Below are positions 26,079 to 35,155 of a stretch of DNA of 64,000 nucleotides, piece by piece. The notes beneath the pieces were generated by a model, which ran no database searches, was not told where the DNA came from, and saw only the letters and a program-made list of their open reading frames with translations. The stretch covers positions 1-64,000 of the forward strand of contig CADEGH010000030.1 of assembly GCA_902826835.1 (NCBI GenBank), written 5' to 3'. The position numbers and the translations under genes are program-made. The stretch comes from an uncultured bacterium. GTDB lineage: Bacteria; Planctomycetota; GCA-002687715. How positions within the stretch are numbered: the first letter of the stretch is position 1; every line of letters starts with the position of its first letter.

Positions 26079-27997
26079 AACTGCCCTCCCGGCACAGAAA
26101 ACTCCAGAGATCCTTCGATCTCGCCATCCGGACCGAGCCACTCGAGAACGGATCTCCCCGCGGGCCAGCCCTCCGTGGGAAACCACCTCACCTTCCACGT
26201 CGCGTGGGGGCCGCTTTCGTTCCAGCTCTGACGTCGCACCTCGAAATCGAGGCCTCGATCGTCACTCTGACGAGTTGGCTGGACCATCGATCGAACCCGG
26301 AGCCAGGGGATTCGGTCTGCATAAGGCGCAGCACCGGCGGTGCCAAATTCCACCGTGAGCGTGGGCTCTGGCCCAATGTTCAGTCCCGATATCGCGGGCG
26401 TTTGGTTCGAAACTTCCTCCTTTGGAGGCAAGAAACGCGACCGCAGGCCGACCGGGAAGGACCAAGTGCCCACGCGTGGCGCAGGCGAGGGTTCCGTCCA
26501 CTGACGAGCCACCCGTGCGAGTTCGCGTGCCAAATAAGGTCCACTCTCCCGACCGTACAGGGTCGACGCACCTTCATAATGCTGAACGTCGTACTCCTCG
26601 GGAGTCGCGAAGTAGGAAATGAAGTCGTTGGAGAGTCCGAGGATCGCCCACGCACGCACGTCGCCCGGTTCCCCTAGCGCGGCCCGCACCTCGGCGCGGA
26701 GGCGCCGTCCCATCATCACCGTCATCTCGCCCGGCAAGGCCAAGAACGCGGCCGAGCCCAGGCGAATCGCTTGCACCATCGTGCGCCTCGGAAACGAGTC
26801 CGCGCCGAGGAAAACTCCCTGGAGGGGGCCGAGCGCGGCTTTCTTCCAACCCTGGCATCCACTGGGCGAACACCGCCGCGTGCCTTCCTTGAAAGCGTCC
26901 CCTTCGACCCCGCCTTCCTCCGATCCGCCGATGACGGGCGCTCCCACGAGCACACTCGAACACGGCCGAGGGGCCGGTCCTTCCGAGGCGAGTTCGAGAT
27001 CGAGTTCGTCCGCGCGCACTGCGAGAGTCGCTTCGCCGGGAGTTGCCAACGCCTGGTAACGCGCGTGGATTCGCGCCGCCAAGTCTTCCCCAAGCGAGCG
27101 CGCGCCTTCGAAGCTGCGTTCCGTCTCCGTCGTGCGATTGGGACGAACATCGCCTTCGTCGCCATTGGCGAGCAGAGCCACGAAACCCGGATCCGCGACG
27201 CGGGATTCGAGGCATCGCGCCGCGACTCCGTGGACATCTCCATGGTAGAGATCGATCTTCGGGCCAAGCACCGTCCCGTGGATGGCGAACGACGCGATCA
27301 TCCCCAAGGGCATGCCCCCCTGACGGTCGATCCGGACGATTGTGGCGGAGGGATTGATCGCGGAATCGGCGGTGGGAGGAACCGGCTGGGCGCTGACCTC
27401 GGGATTGTGCAGGTGCGCTTCGAGGCTGCGATTGTGGGTGAGGCCGACGATCTCCTCGGTGCCGACCGCGATCGTCGCCGCGGTTCTCGCGTCGAAGGCC
27501 TCGGTGATCGTGCGGGCGATGCGTCCGCTCAGCCACTCGAGCCACGCCTCGTCGAAGCCCGGCGTGGTAGCGCCGAAGTGGTTGAAATAATGGCAGCCAA
27601 AACTCGCCCCCGGGCCCGCGTGCGTGTGGGTCGCCGAGAGTGTCAGACGATCGACCGAAATCCCGCAGGCCGCCGGCAAGCGCGCCACCACGGAGTGATG
27701 GAGCAACAAGGACACCGCGCCCAGGTCGACCACCGCCATCGCCCACCTCTCCCCGTTCGCGGCCGCGAAGTAGGCGGCACGCACCTCCAACCGATGACGG
27801 AAGCCCTGACCCACTTGCCCGGTCAGTGAGTAGCCGAAAGTGGGCATCCCCGGTGGAGGCGTGATGTCTCCCTTGGCGAAGCCCGCGACGAAGCTCGTTT
27901 CCGGGGCGGGCGCCGGAGAAGCGGCCACCTCGACATCCAAGGTGCCCGCGCAACCGCACAGCCCGGCGAACAAAATGCCCGCAATAGTCAGCCTCAT
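26075..27997 (-). CDS. neutral-ceramidase-family lipoprotein, predicted nucleophile replaced
   Basis: From the ATG at 27997 the protein has 640 residues with a lipoprotein-type leader (ILFAGLCGC, acyl Cys probably C16). The neutral/alkaline ceramidase N-domain is clear: GDITPPPG (43-50), a zinc-site-like THTHAGPG (123-130), THNRS near 187 and FAIHGTVLGP near 237. In characterised bacterial ceramidase the nucleophilic Ser sits in GDVSPN; here the matching stretch reads GDVRPN with Arg at 285. So the fold is assigned but hydrolysis by the usual mechanism is doubtful. Ceramidases cut the amide of ceramide. It leads a three-gene operon with PhoD-like and permuted NlpC-like genes. Confidence 0.8.
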   Translation of the reverse strand: MRLTIAGILFAGLCGCAGTLDVEVAASPAPAPETSFVAGFAKGDITPPPGMPTFGYSLTGQVGQGFRHRLEVRAAYFAAANGERWAMAVVDLGAVSLLLHHSVVARLPAACGISVDRLTLSATHTHAGPGASFGCHYFNHFGATTPGFDEAWLEWLSGRIARTITEAFDARTAATIAVGTEEIVGLTHNRSLEAHLHNPEVSAQPVPPTADSAINPSATIVRIDRQGGMPLGMIASFAIHGTVLGPKIDLYHGDVHGVAARCLESRVADPGFVALLANGDEGDVRPNRTTETERSFEGARSLGEDLAARIHARYQALATPGEATLAVRADELDLELASEGPAPRPCSSVLVGAPVIGGSEEGGVEGDAFKEGTRRCSPSGCQGWKKAALGPLQGVFLGADSFPRRTMVQAIRLGSAAFLALPGEMTVMMGRRLRAEVRAALGEPGDVRAWAILGLSNDFISYFATPEEYDVQHYEGASTLYGRESGPYLARELARVARQWTEPSPAPRVGTWSFPVGLRSRFLPPKEEVSNQTPAISGLNIGPEPTLTVEFGTAGAAPYADRIPWLRVRSMVQPTRQSDDRGLDFEVRRQSWNESGPHATWKVRWFPTEGWPAGRSVLEWLGPDGEIEGSLEFSVPGGQL

Positions 27998-28093
27998 GAC
28001 CGCACTTTTCCTTCGCTCTGGAGTGTAGTCGACTCCCGCGCGTCGCGATAGTGGCCCCCCGCGATATTCCCGGTCCTTTGATAAGACCACGGC

Positions 28094-28690
28094 ATGGGTC
28101 AGTCGAATTCCAAATCCCCGCGGTGGCTCCAGGCCGCGGGCGCACTGCTGGTTCTTGTCCTCGTCTACTTCGGGCAGCGCTACGGCCTGCTCGATTCCAA
28201 GCCGACTCCGGGAGATCCCGGTTCGCCCGGTGCCACCCGGCCGACCGAGCCTGAGTCACCACCAAGATCGACCCGAACGCCCCCCGCCCCGGCGCCTCTG
28301 CCGGCTCCGGCTCCCTCCAACCCGAAGCCGACGCTCCCCGAGGCCCCGAAGCCGACCCTCCGGGACGGTGGGATTCCCAAACTCTTCGCCGACGGGAAGA
28401 GCGATGTTTGGGTCGAGGCCGACGGGACGGTGGAAAAGTTGCTCGCCGACGACATCGACGGGAGCCGGCACCAAAAGTTCATTGCGCGGATCGGTCGCGA
28501 CCTCACCGTGCTGTTCGCGCACAACATCGACGTGGCCCCGCGCGTTCCCCTTCAGCCCGGCGATGTGATCGCGTTCCGCGGCGAGTACATCTGGAAAGAG
28601 AAGGGCGGCACCATCCACTGGACGCACAAGTCCAATGACCCCCGCAAGCGGGGCGGCTGGATCAAGTTCCTGTCCAAAACCTACGAGTGA
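28094..28690 (+). CDS. DUF3465 protein with N-terminal membrane anchor
   Basis: This 198-residue protein starts with a basic stretch and a membrane helix (WLQAAGALLVLVLVYFGQRYG). A Pro-rich linker (about 45-90) follows, then a compact domain of about 95 residues with RHQKFIARI, LTVLFAHNID, LQPGDVIAFRGEYIW, IHWTH and GGWIKF. These are characteristic of DUF3465, a small OB-like family of unknown function. The domain would be outside the cytoplasm. The gene is divergent from the ceramidase-like operon and overlaps the end of the radical SAM gene by 10 bases on the opposite strand. Confidence 0.85.
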   Translation: MGQSNSKSPRWLQAAGALLVLVLVYFGQRYGLLDSKPTPGDPGSPGATRPTEPESPPRSTRTPPAPAPLPAPAPSNPKPTLPEAPKPTLRDGGIPKLFADGKSDVWVEADGTVEKLLADDIDGSRHQKFIARIGRDLTVLFAHNIDVAPRVPLQPGDVIAFRGEYIWKEKGGTIHWTHKSNDPRKRGGWIKFLSKTYE

Positions 28691-29826
28691 GCGGGGGTCG
28701 TCCCCCAGGGAGCCTCGTCGCCGGGGATAGCGTCTTCCGGGCGGCGGTAGTGCGCTGGACCTTCGAGCACGCTGCAGCCTCGACAGGGCGCCGGGAGGTC
28801 CCCGGAATGGAAGCGGCGACGCAAGTCCCGGTACTTCGGCCCATTCCAAATCTCACCGAGCGACTGTTCATGCGCATTGCCCATGCGCAGCTCCGCGGGA
28901 GCTCGACAGCAGGGGTATACCGTGCCGTCCGTGTCCACCTTCATGTAGCTCGCAGCTTGGTGGCAGAAGTGCCCGTTCTGGCGGAAAATTTCGCCGTGAA
29001 GACGGTAGATGAGTTCTGGATAAATCAGGCGCAACGCGGGAGGTGCGCCAGGAGAGTCCATACCGAGCGGAGGGGGCATCTCGAATTTCAGAGCGATTCC
29101 CGAGCTCGCTGCCTGCGCCGCCGCTTCGTCGCGGCACGCGACCAACTCGGACATCGGCACCTTGCCCACGACCCGGTGGTTTTCGTAGCGCGGGTAATTC
29201 GGCAGAAGCTCGAGTACGTGCACCGCCTGACCGCCGAGATCGTGGACAAACCGGATGTACTCCGGAAGGTCGCGCCAAACTGGTTCCATCAGGATCGTGA
29301 CAAACGCGACGGGAACGTGGTGCGCGCGAGCGAGGCGGGCCGCTAGCCGGCACTTTTCCACGGTTTTGGCGAAGGAGGCCCCGATGCGCAGACTCCCGTA
29401 GATCTCCGGCCGCGGAGACTCGAAAGAAATCCACATCCGCTCGACCCGCGGTAGGAGCCGCTGCAAGCGATCCTCCGTGAACAGGGTCGCGTTGGTGATC
29501 AGGTTGATGTACGCGTCGTGCTCCTCGCACTTGCGCAGGTACAGGTCGATATCCCCGGCCAGCGGCTCGGAGAGGGCGAGCGGAGAAAGCACGCCCCCTT
29601 CGGGCAGGAACTGGTCGAGAATCTCGGCGGCAAATTCGCTCTCGACCTTTTGCACGGGAACCCCGTCGTGCTGCGGGCACATCACGCAGCGCAGGTTGCA
29701 CACGTTGTTCGTGGCGAACTCGAGGTTGTAGGGTCGGCTCTGCCAGATCTCCCGTCTACTCGCGAGATCATCCGCGAGTTTGACGGCGTTGCGCGTTTGT
29801 CGTTCGAACTTGGGCAAGGCTCCCAT
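28681..29826 (-). CDS. radical SAM/SPASM domain protein
   Basis: A 381-residue protein. The [4Fe-4S]-SAM motif is CNLRCVMC (C43, C47, C50), within a partial TIM barrel. A C-terminal SPASM-like region has YPCCRAPAELRMGN, the SLGEIWNGPKYRDLRRRF signature, and CRGC, so one or more auxiliary clusters are likely. SPASM proteins modify peptides, act as anaerobic sulfatase maturases, or handle other substrates; none is indicated here because no precursor peptide or sulfatase gene adjoins. The start ATG lies inside a perfect 15-base hairpin. The gene may be expressed alone or by read-through from the large TIG-protein gene. Confidence 0.88.
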   Translation of the reverse strand: MGALPKFERQTRNAVKLADDLASRREIWQSRPYNLEFATNNVCNLRCVMCPQHDGVPVQKVESEFAAEILDQFLPEGGVLSPLALSEPLAGDIDLYLRKCEEHDAYINLITNATLFTEDRLQRLLPRVERMWISFESPRPEIYGSLRIGASFAKTVEKCRLAARLARAHHVPVAFVTILMEPVWRDLPEYIRFVHDLGGQAVHVLELLPNYPRYENHRVVGKVPMSELVACRDEAAAQAASSGIALKFEMPPPLGMDSPGAPPALRLIYPELIYRLHGEIFRQNGHFCHQAASYMKVDTDGTVYPCCRAPAELRMGNAHEQSLGEIWNGPKYRDLRRRFHSGDLPAPCRGCSVLEGPAHYRRPEDAIPGDEAPWGTTPAHS

Positions 29827-29855
29827 GCCGGCACTCTACCTGCCGGCATGGGAGC
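29819..29855 (-). terminator. perfect 15-bp hairpin spanning a start codon
   Basis: GCTCCCATGCCGGCA (29819-29833) and TGCCGGCATGGGAGC (29841-29855) are exact inverse copies with a seven-base loop. In the radical SAM mRNA the start ATG is in the 3' arm and the purine-rich AGGTAGAG is in the loop. It could be a rho-independent-like terminator for the upstream 5-kb gene (no T-run) or a translation-blocking structure. Confidence 0.5.
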
Positions 29856-29880
29856 GCCGCGCCAGATCTCCGGGCGTGGC

Positions 29881-32800
29881 TCACAGACGATCAGGGAAGC
29901 GCGCCCAGGTCAAGCGGAACCCGTACGGGGCGGTGCCGTCGAGGTAGACACCCTGGACGGTGATCGAAATTCCGACCGCGGGGTCGGGACGCACGAAGCC
30001 GGGCAGGACGAACCCGCCCTGGGCATCGAGGGTGGCCCCACTCGCGGGCGAAAGGAGACCAAAGCCGTCCACCAGCGGAATCCAACCGAGCCCGCTCGAA
30101 CCCGCGATCGGGCTCGTGGCCAGGACCTGATTCATGGTGCCGTCCACGAACGGGAAGAGTGGGCCCGGATTCTCGGTGTCGACGAAGAGCGAGAAGAGCG
30201 CGTTCGGGACCCCGCCTTCGGTGACCGCCGAGTAGGCCTGTCCGGGGGCAGGATTCAGGGGGTGCCTGCGGATCAACCCCTCGTTTTCCCCTCCGCCGAT
30301 CTCGAGGGCGAGCCCGCGCGAAACCGCCTGATCGCTGTTGGCAATGTGAATCGCGACCGCCCCGCGTTTCAGGGTCTGCTCGATGGCGGGCGTGATGCTG
30401 CAGCTCAAGGTGAGAGCGTTGATGAAGGTCGTGGGCAATGGATCGCCGTTCGCGTAGACGACGGACTGCGGCCCGAGGTTGCTGCCGGAGACGATGATCG
30501 GCACGCTCGGACTCGTCGGCGTTTGGACCGGGATCAGAGTGGGCGTGATCGAATTGAGGATCGGGCCGAGGATCGACAACGGACGGGGAGCGGAGGTCCC
30601 GCCCCCCGGGCCCGCATTGAAGGCCACCAGGTTGGCGATTCGGGGGGTCACCAGCAGGGACGCCGGGATGGTGGCGTTGAGCTCCGTCCCACTGACGAAG
30701 CTCGTGGGGAGGCTCTGACCGTCCAGAGTCACGAGCGTCGAGGGCACGAAGCCGCTCCCCGTGATGAGGAGGTTTGCGAGCGGGCTCCCGGAGAGAATGG
30801 CGGACGGGGCGACCGACGTCATGGTCGGCACTGGGTTGGCGATGGTGAGTGGGAATGAAGCAGATGTCCCGCCGACTGGGCTGGGATTGAACACGGTCAC
30901 GCTCAGGACCGTGGCGCTTTGGGTGAAGCTCGCGGGGAGAGTCGCGGCGAGAATCGTCGGCGTCAAGAGAGTGGTCGTCAGGTTCGTGCCGTTGACCCTC
31001 ACGATCGACACGCTGGCCAGTCCATTGGAGACGAATCCGGTTCCCGTAACCGTGAAATTGACGCTGCCCGCTCCAACCTGGATCGGATTCGGGTTGACGC
31101 TGCCGAGGGTTGGCACGGGGTTGTTGATGTTGAAGGTGCGCGCGGCCGAGGTTCCACCCCCCGGCGCGGCCGAAAACACGGTGACCGATGCGCTGCCCGC
31201 CAGGGCGACGTTGGCCGCCGGTACCGCCGCCGTCAGTTGAGTGCTGGAAACGAAAGTCGTCGCGAGATTGGCTCCGTTCCAGCGAACGACCGACCCGTCC
31301 ACGAAATTCGAACCGGTGGCGGTCAAGGTGAAAGCCGGAGTCGCCGCGTTGCGCGAACTCGGGGAGATCGCGCTCAACACCGGGGCCGGGTTGTTGACCA
31401 CGAAATTCAGCCCATTCGATTGGCCGCCTCCGGGAGCCGGGTTGAAGACCACCACCGAGACACTCCCGGCCGTCGCGAGGAGCGAGGCCGAAACGGTCGA
31501 GGTGAGTTGCGTAGCGCTGTTGAACGTCGTGGGGAGATTGACCCCGCCCCAACGAACCACGGAACTCGCGACGAACGAGGTCCCGGTCAGAGTGAGAGTC
31601 ACGCCCGAGGATCCGACCAGCGCCGCATTGGGACTCATGGTGTTCAGCCCCGGACCGGGATTGGAAACCGTCAAGGTCTGGCCGGCGCTGGAACCGCCGC
31701 CCGGGGCGGGCGTGAAAACCGTGACACTGATCGTGCCAGCGACCGCGATCGAGGCCGCCGATACCGTGGCCTGAAGCTGAGTGCTCGATACAAGAGTGGT
31801 GGAGAGTCCGACTCCGTTCAATCGAATGCTCGAATTGGCGACAAAACCGCTTCCGTTGGCGGTGAGGACAAAACTACTGGTTCCAGCGGTGCGAGTCGCC
31901 GGAGAAATCGAGCTCAAGCTCGGAACGGGGTTCGGTGTGGGCTCGACCCGGATGCTGTAACTGAGCGTCGTGCCCACGGAGGTGGTTCGGTGGACAACTA
32001 CGGAATGGAATCCGGCCGCCAGCGTGCGGGTCACCGTCCCGCCTAGGGCTCCGGATTGCAGCGCGCTCACCGCCGGCCTCCAAGCACCACTGGTCCCGGG
32101 ATCGAATATCCCGAACTCGAGTCCGGTGCCCGTCGTGACGAGGTCGTAACTCCCCGGGGTGACGATCTCGAACTCGTGGATTCGCAGGACGGTCGTGCTC
32201 GACAACGAGGTTGATGTCGTCAAACCGAGAGGCAGGCCCGAGGTGATCGCGTGTTGGAGCCGAGCCGTGTCGGTCCCCGCCTCGATGATCGCCAAGCCAT
32301 CTCCCGCCGGAGCGCCGAGACGTCCGTTGGATACCAAGAATTCCACGGCGGCCGTCCGTTCGCTCTCGGCATCACCGATCGCGAGATCCCAGTTGGAGTC
32401 GGAAGCCAACCCGACCGCATTCCACTCGCCGACCTCGGGAGTCAGTTCGAAAGTGGCGCACGCCGGGTTGATCGTGAAGCCTTGGCCCTGTCCGCCCAAT
32501 ACGACGTGGGGGGCGCCGAAACACACGTTCACTCCGTAGGAAATGGACTGGGTCGTCGGCCCGTTGTTGCGGTAAACCGCGATGGCATGGATACCGACTC
32601 CCAGACTGAGGCTCGAAACCACCCCACTCCCCACCGAGCCGCTGTCGATCGAATCCGACCGGCGGATCCACCGGGCGCTTGAGCCCGGCGCAAACAAACG
32701 CCAGAACAGGTCCGGGTCGTTGCCGCCGCCCGTGACATGGACGGTGTACACCCCGGCGGTCGACGCGTTGAACTCGTAGAGATCCACGATCTCCCCCGCG

Positions 32801-34839
32801 GTCAGGGTTGCATCGAATTGCACGCCTACGGAAAGAGTCGTTGAAGGAACTGCGACCAGAGTTCCGCTGCCCGACCCGGATGCACGGTCGACGACCCCGT
32901 TCAGCGGCGCGATTGCGCCGAGGTTGCCGTTCGCGAGAACAAAGTCCGTGGTGCCCGGCGAGAGCACGGACTGGGCCGTCCCGAGATACAAGTTCCAGTC
33001 CGAAGTATCCGGTGAAGAGACGGCCGTGGCATTCCATTCCCCGGCCGTGACCACGGTGACAAATTCCGAACACGCGGCAGTCACGGTCTGTTCGGTCCCC
33101 GCTGACAATACGATCGGCGCCACTCCGTTGCAGAGAGCGATACTGAGCTGGGTGGGAGAGACGCTCGCTACCCCGTCATCCTTGAAGACGACGAGGCAGT
33201 GGGCTCCGGATGCAGAGGCGACGAAGTTCGCAACCGCGCCCCCCGCGGATCCCGATGCCGTGGCCGCGGAGCTGCGGGCGCGCCAAGCATTGGTGCTGCC
33301 GGGCGGATAGAGGCGCCAACCGAGTTCGGTGCTTCCGTTCACCGCGATTTCGTAGGGCTGGCCGTTGGTCAGAGTCACCTCGAAGGCTCGGACCACTGAG
33401 GTCGACGACCACGTGGTGGTCACCGGAACTCCGACCGACAAGTCATCCGCGACATCGAAAGTCGCCCGTGCGTTGGCGGAGCCGCTGAATCGATTCATCC
33501 TCCCACTCCGGGGCGGCAGGGTCCCGGTCAAATTGTCGTTGGCCAGAATGAAGTCGCACGTTCCACTGGTGAAGAAGGAACCGATTCCGTCGATCCGCAG
33601 GTCCCAGTCGCTCGTCGAAGTGATCCCGACGACGTTCCAACGACCATCGACGGGGTCGAGATCAAAGATCGTGTCCGTGCAACTGATCAGCGAGGAATTT
33701 CCGTCGGCGAGCGTCAGGGCGGCACACCCGACCACGTCGTCGATGGCATTCTGCAGTCCGCCATTGAGAATGCTAGTGCCCGAGTTGAACCCAACGACCG
33801 GAATGTCACACCCTCCGTTGGTATGGACAGCGATCGCCTGGCCGGAGGACACGAGAATCAGCGGCCCGCCCGAGTTGCCGCCCTCCGAATCAACGTGATG
33901 GGTGACGGTGTCACCCACAATGGCAACGAGAGCTCCAGTCGAGGTTTGGTTGGTGAAGGCTCGTGTGTTTTGCGTGTCGTCACCAAACCCGGTGAGGCGG
34001 ACCGTCGGCCCGAATCCCGGAACAAAAAACGGCATCGAGGTCGCGAGCGCGAAGAACGCCCCCTGGCGATCGAAAGCGGTCTGCCCCGTGGAGTTGGGAT
34101 GCAGTCGAGCGACCGCCCAGTCGTTCCCGACTCCAGTGTCGGCAAACTGTCGGCTCGAATGATCGAAGGGGTACTGGTCAACGACCGGTGGAGGCACGAT
34201 GAATCCGCTGCTGTCCGAGGCCGGGACATTGAACTCCGCGACAGTTCCCGAGGTGAATCCCCCGGCGCCAAACGCGCAGTGGCCAGCACTCAGAATCGTC
34301 GAGGTGCTGCTGATCAACCAGCCTGTACAGAACGAGACGAAGCCCCCCGATACGGGAGTGACGAGCCGACAAGTTCGAACCTCCGTCGAAGGAACACGAT
34401 CGTCGGTTCCTCCGCACAAATTCTCCGGGGATTCCGGCGAGACTTGACCCACCGCGCCCCGGATCGTGACCTCCCCGCTCGACCCAGGTCCTAGTTCGAG
34501 GGCGACGTTCACCACCGGACCCCGAAAGTGGGCGCTGCGGGTGGCCCAAGTCTTGATGCCGAAGTGATCCAGCACTTGCACGTCGCCGTCGAGCAGGCTC
34601 GTGATCAGAATGCGGTCATCCGGCCCTCCCAATTCGAGGCGATCGAAGAGCAGGATGAGGCTACTAGCGCCCACCATCCCGACCTGTTCGCTCCACACGA
34701 GCGCCGGGGTCACCCCCGGGTTCGTGCGGGGCCCACTTTGAACCGGCTGTAGGACTTCCAAGAACGAGCGCTGCCCGGGCTGCGCCCAGGCCATCGCCGC
34801 GAAGGCAAGAACCAAAATCCAACGAGTGCAGGTGTGCAT
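29881..34839 (-). CDS. giant secreted trypsin-like protease with repeat modules and TIG repeats
   Basis: From the ATG at 34839 (GGGGAAG before it) the protein has 1652 residues. A signal peptide (MHTCTRWILVLAFAAMAWA) is followed at about 140-375 by an S1/V8-like protease domain with H187 (LSAGHC), D240 (NDWAVARL) and S323 (GGNSGGP). Three copies of an unnamed module of about 195 residues (382-965) share WNxVG...SDWDL and PGxxxAWR signatures. Six IPT/TIG repeats (about 972-1510) follow, most with PAPGGGxS. A final domain (about 1522-1652) ends TWARFPDRL and is shared with the astacin-type protein at 46539-50240. It is probably a surface or extracellular protease. There is no LPXTG or PEP-CTERM ending. 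Confidence 0.85.
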   Translation of the reverse strand: MHTCTRWILVLAFAAMAWAQPGQRSFLEVLQPVQSGPRTNPGVTPALVWSEQVGMVGASSLILLFDRLELGGPDDRILITSLLDGDVQVLDHFGIKTWATRSAHFRGPVVNVALELGPGSSGEVTIRGAVGQVSPESPENLCGGTDDRVPSTEVRTCRLVTPVSGGFVSFCTGWLISSTSTILSAGHCAFGAGGFTSGTVAEFNVPASDSSGFIVPPPVVDQYPFDHSSRQFADTGVGNDWAVARLHPNSTGQTAFDRQGAFFALATSMPFFVPGFGPTVRLTGFGDDTQNTRAFTNQTSTGALVAIVGDTVTHHVDSEGGNSGGPLILVSSGQAIAVHTNGGCDIPVVGFNSGTSILNGGLQNAIDDVVGCAALTLADGNSSLISCTDTIFDLDPVDGRWNVVGITSTSDWDLRIDGIGSFFTSGTCDFILANDNLTGTLPPRSGRMNRFSGSANARATFDVADDLSVGVPVTTTWSSTSVVRAFEVTLTNGQPYEIAVNGSTELGWRLYPPGSTNAWRARSSAATASGSAGGAVANFVASASGAHCLVVFKDDGVASVSPTQLSIALCNGVAPIVLSAGTEQTVTAACSEFVTVVTAGEWNATAVSSPDTSDWNLYLGTAQSVLSPGTTDFVLANGNLGAIAPLNGVVDRASGSGSGTLVAVPSTTLSVGVQFDATLTAGEIVDLYEFNASTAGVYTVHVTGGGNDPDLFWRLFAPGSSARWIRRSDSIDSGSVGSGVVSSLSLGVGIHAIAVYRNNGPTTQSISYGVNVCFGAPHVVLGGQGQGFTINPACATFELTPEVGEWNAVGLASDSNWDLAIGDAESERTAAVEFLVSNGRLGAPAGDGLAIIEAGTDTARLQHAITSGLPLGLTTSTSLSSTTVLRIHEFEIVTPGSYDLVTTGTGLEFGIFDPGTSGAWRPAVSALQSGALGGTVTRTLAAGFHSVVVHRTTSVGTTLSYSIRVEPTPNPVPSLSSISPATRTAGTSSFVLTANGSGFVANSSIRLNGVGLSTTLVSSTQLQATVSAASIAVAGTISVTVFTPAPGGGSSAGQTLTVSNPGPGLNTMSPNAALVGSSGVTLTLTGTSFVASSVVRWGGVNLPTTFNSATQLTSTVSASLLATAGSVSVVVFNPAPGGGQSNGLNFVVNNPAPVLSAISPSSRNAATPAFTLTATGSNFVDGSVVRWNGANLATTFVSSTQLTAAVPAANVALAGSASVTVFSAAPGGGTSAARTFNINNPVPTLGSVNPNPIQVGAGSVNFTVTGTGFVSNGLASVSIVRVNGTNLTTTLLTPTILAATLPASFTQSATVLSVTVFNPSPVGGTSASFPLTIANPVPTMTSVAPSAILSGSPLANLLITGSGFVPSTLVTLDGQSLPTSFVSGTELNATIPASLLVTPRIANLVAFNAGPGGGTSAPRPLSILGPILNSITPTLIPVQTPTSPSVPIIVSGSNLGPQSVVYANGDPLPTTFINALTLSCSITPAIEQTLKRGAVAIHIANSDQAVSRGLALEIGGGENEGLIRRHPLNPAPGQAYSAVTEGGVPNALFSLFVDTENPGPLFPFVDGTMNQVLATSPIAGSSGLGWIPLVDGFGLLSPASGATLDAQGGFVLPGFVRPDPAVGISITVQGVYLDGTAPYGFRLTWARFPDRL
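30306..31926 (-). repeat. six tandem IPT/TIG repeats
   Basis: Units of about 90 residues repeat the frame (hydrophobic)-SP-(small)-GSGFV-x-S-x-VRWNG-x-L-TTFVSSTQL-x-A-x-V and end in NPAPGGG or a variant. Units begin near protein residues 972, 1060, 1150, 1240, 1334 and 1424. At DNA level the copies are diverged, so this looks like old domain duplication rather than recent slippage. Confidence 0.85.
31927..33696 (-). repeat. three copies of an unnamed ~195-residue extracellular module
   Basis: Each copy has a first half with the pattern WNxVGxxSxSDWDLxIG...DFxxANGxLG and a second half with YxxxVxGxxxxxWRLFxPGSxxAWRxRS followed by a strand such as GxHxxVV. Copies span about residues 382-575, 576-777 and 778-968 of the protein. 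Two further copies occur in the gene at 46539-50240. The second half recalls bacterial pre-peptidase C-terminal type beta-sandwiches, but I cannot match it to a named family. Confidence 0.7.
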
Positions 34840-35155
34840 AAGACTTCCCCGGCGGCAGGGTGCAGAAGGCGCCGCCACCTTGAGAAAGGAGTTGGGCCGC
34901 CAAACAGAACACCGATCTCGGAATTTTCCGACTTATCCCTCGACCTTGACCGCCCTCACAATTCAGCCTTCAGGGGAATCGCAGTCGGTGGCCCCCAACT
35001 CACCGCTATCGGGCGGTCATCAGCATCGCCCGGAGGAGGCGTGGTCGAAGCCGTTACCGCAATCCACGGCCCCGATGAAAAGTCCGGCCCGCTCCGCTTA
35101 ACCGGGAGTGGCTCCCGTTCTTGGGAGGTCATTGGGCGACCAGGATCAAGTGTTC
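34840..35155. other. intergenic region with a palindrome, no gene seen
   Basis: The 316 bases between the large protease start and the end of the C25-like gene contain only short frames with no recognisable motif. A 14-base palindrome TCGGAATTTTCCGA lies at 34918-34931, about 80 bases before the protease start. Together with the AT-richer stretch around it, this is the likely promoter/operator region of the protease gene. Confidence 0.5.

Noticed and set aside
29891..31552. 553-residue same-strand frame within the TIG region
   Set aside because: Arg/Gln-rich shadow of the repeats in another frame, with no start context or motifs.
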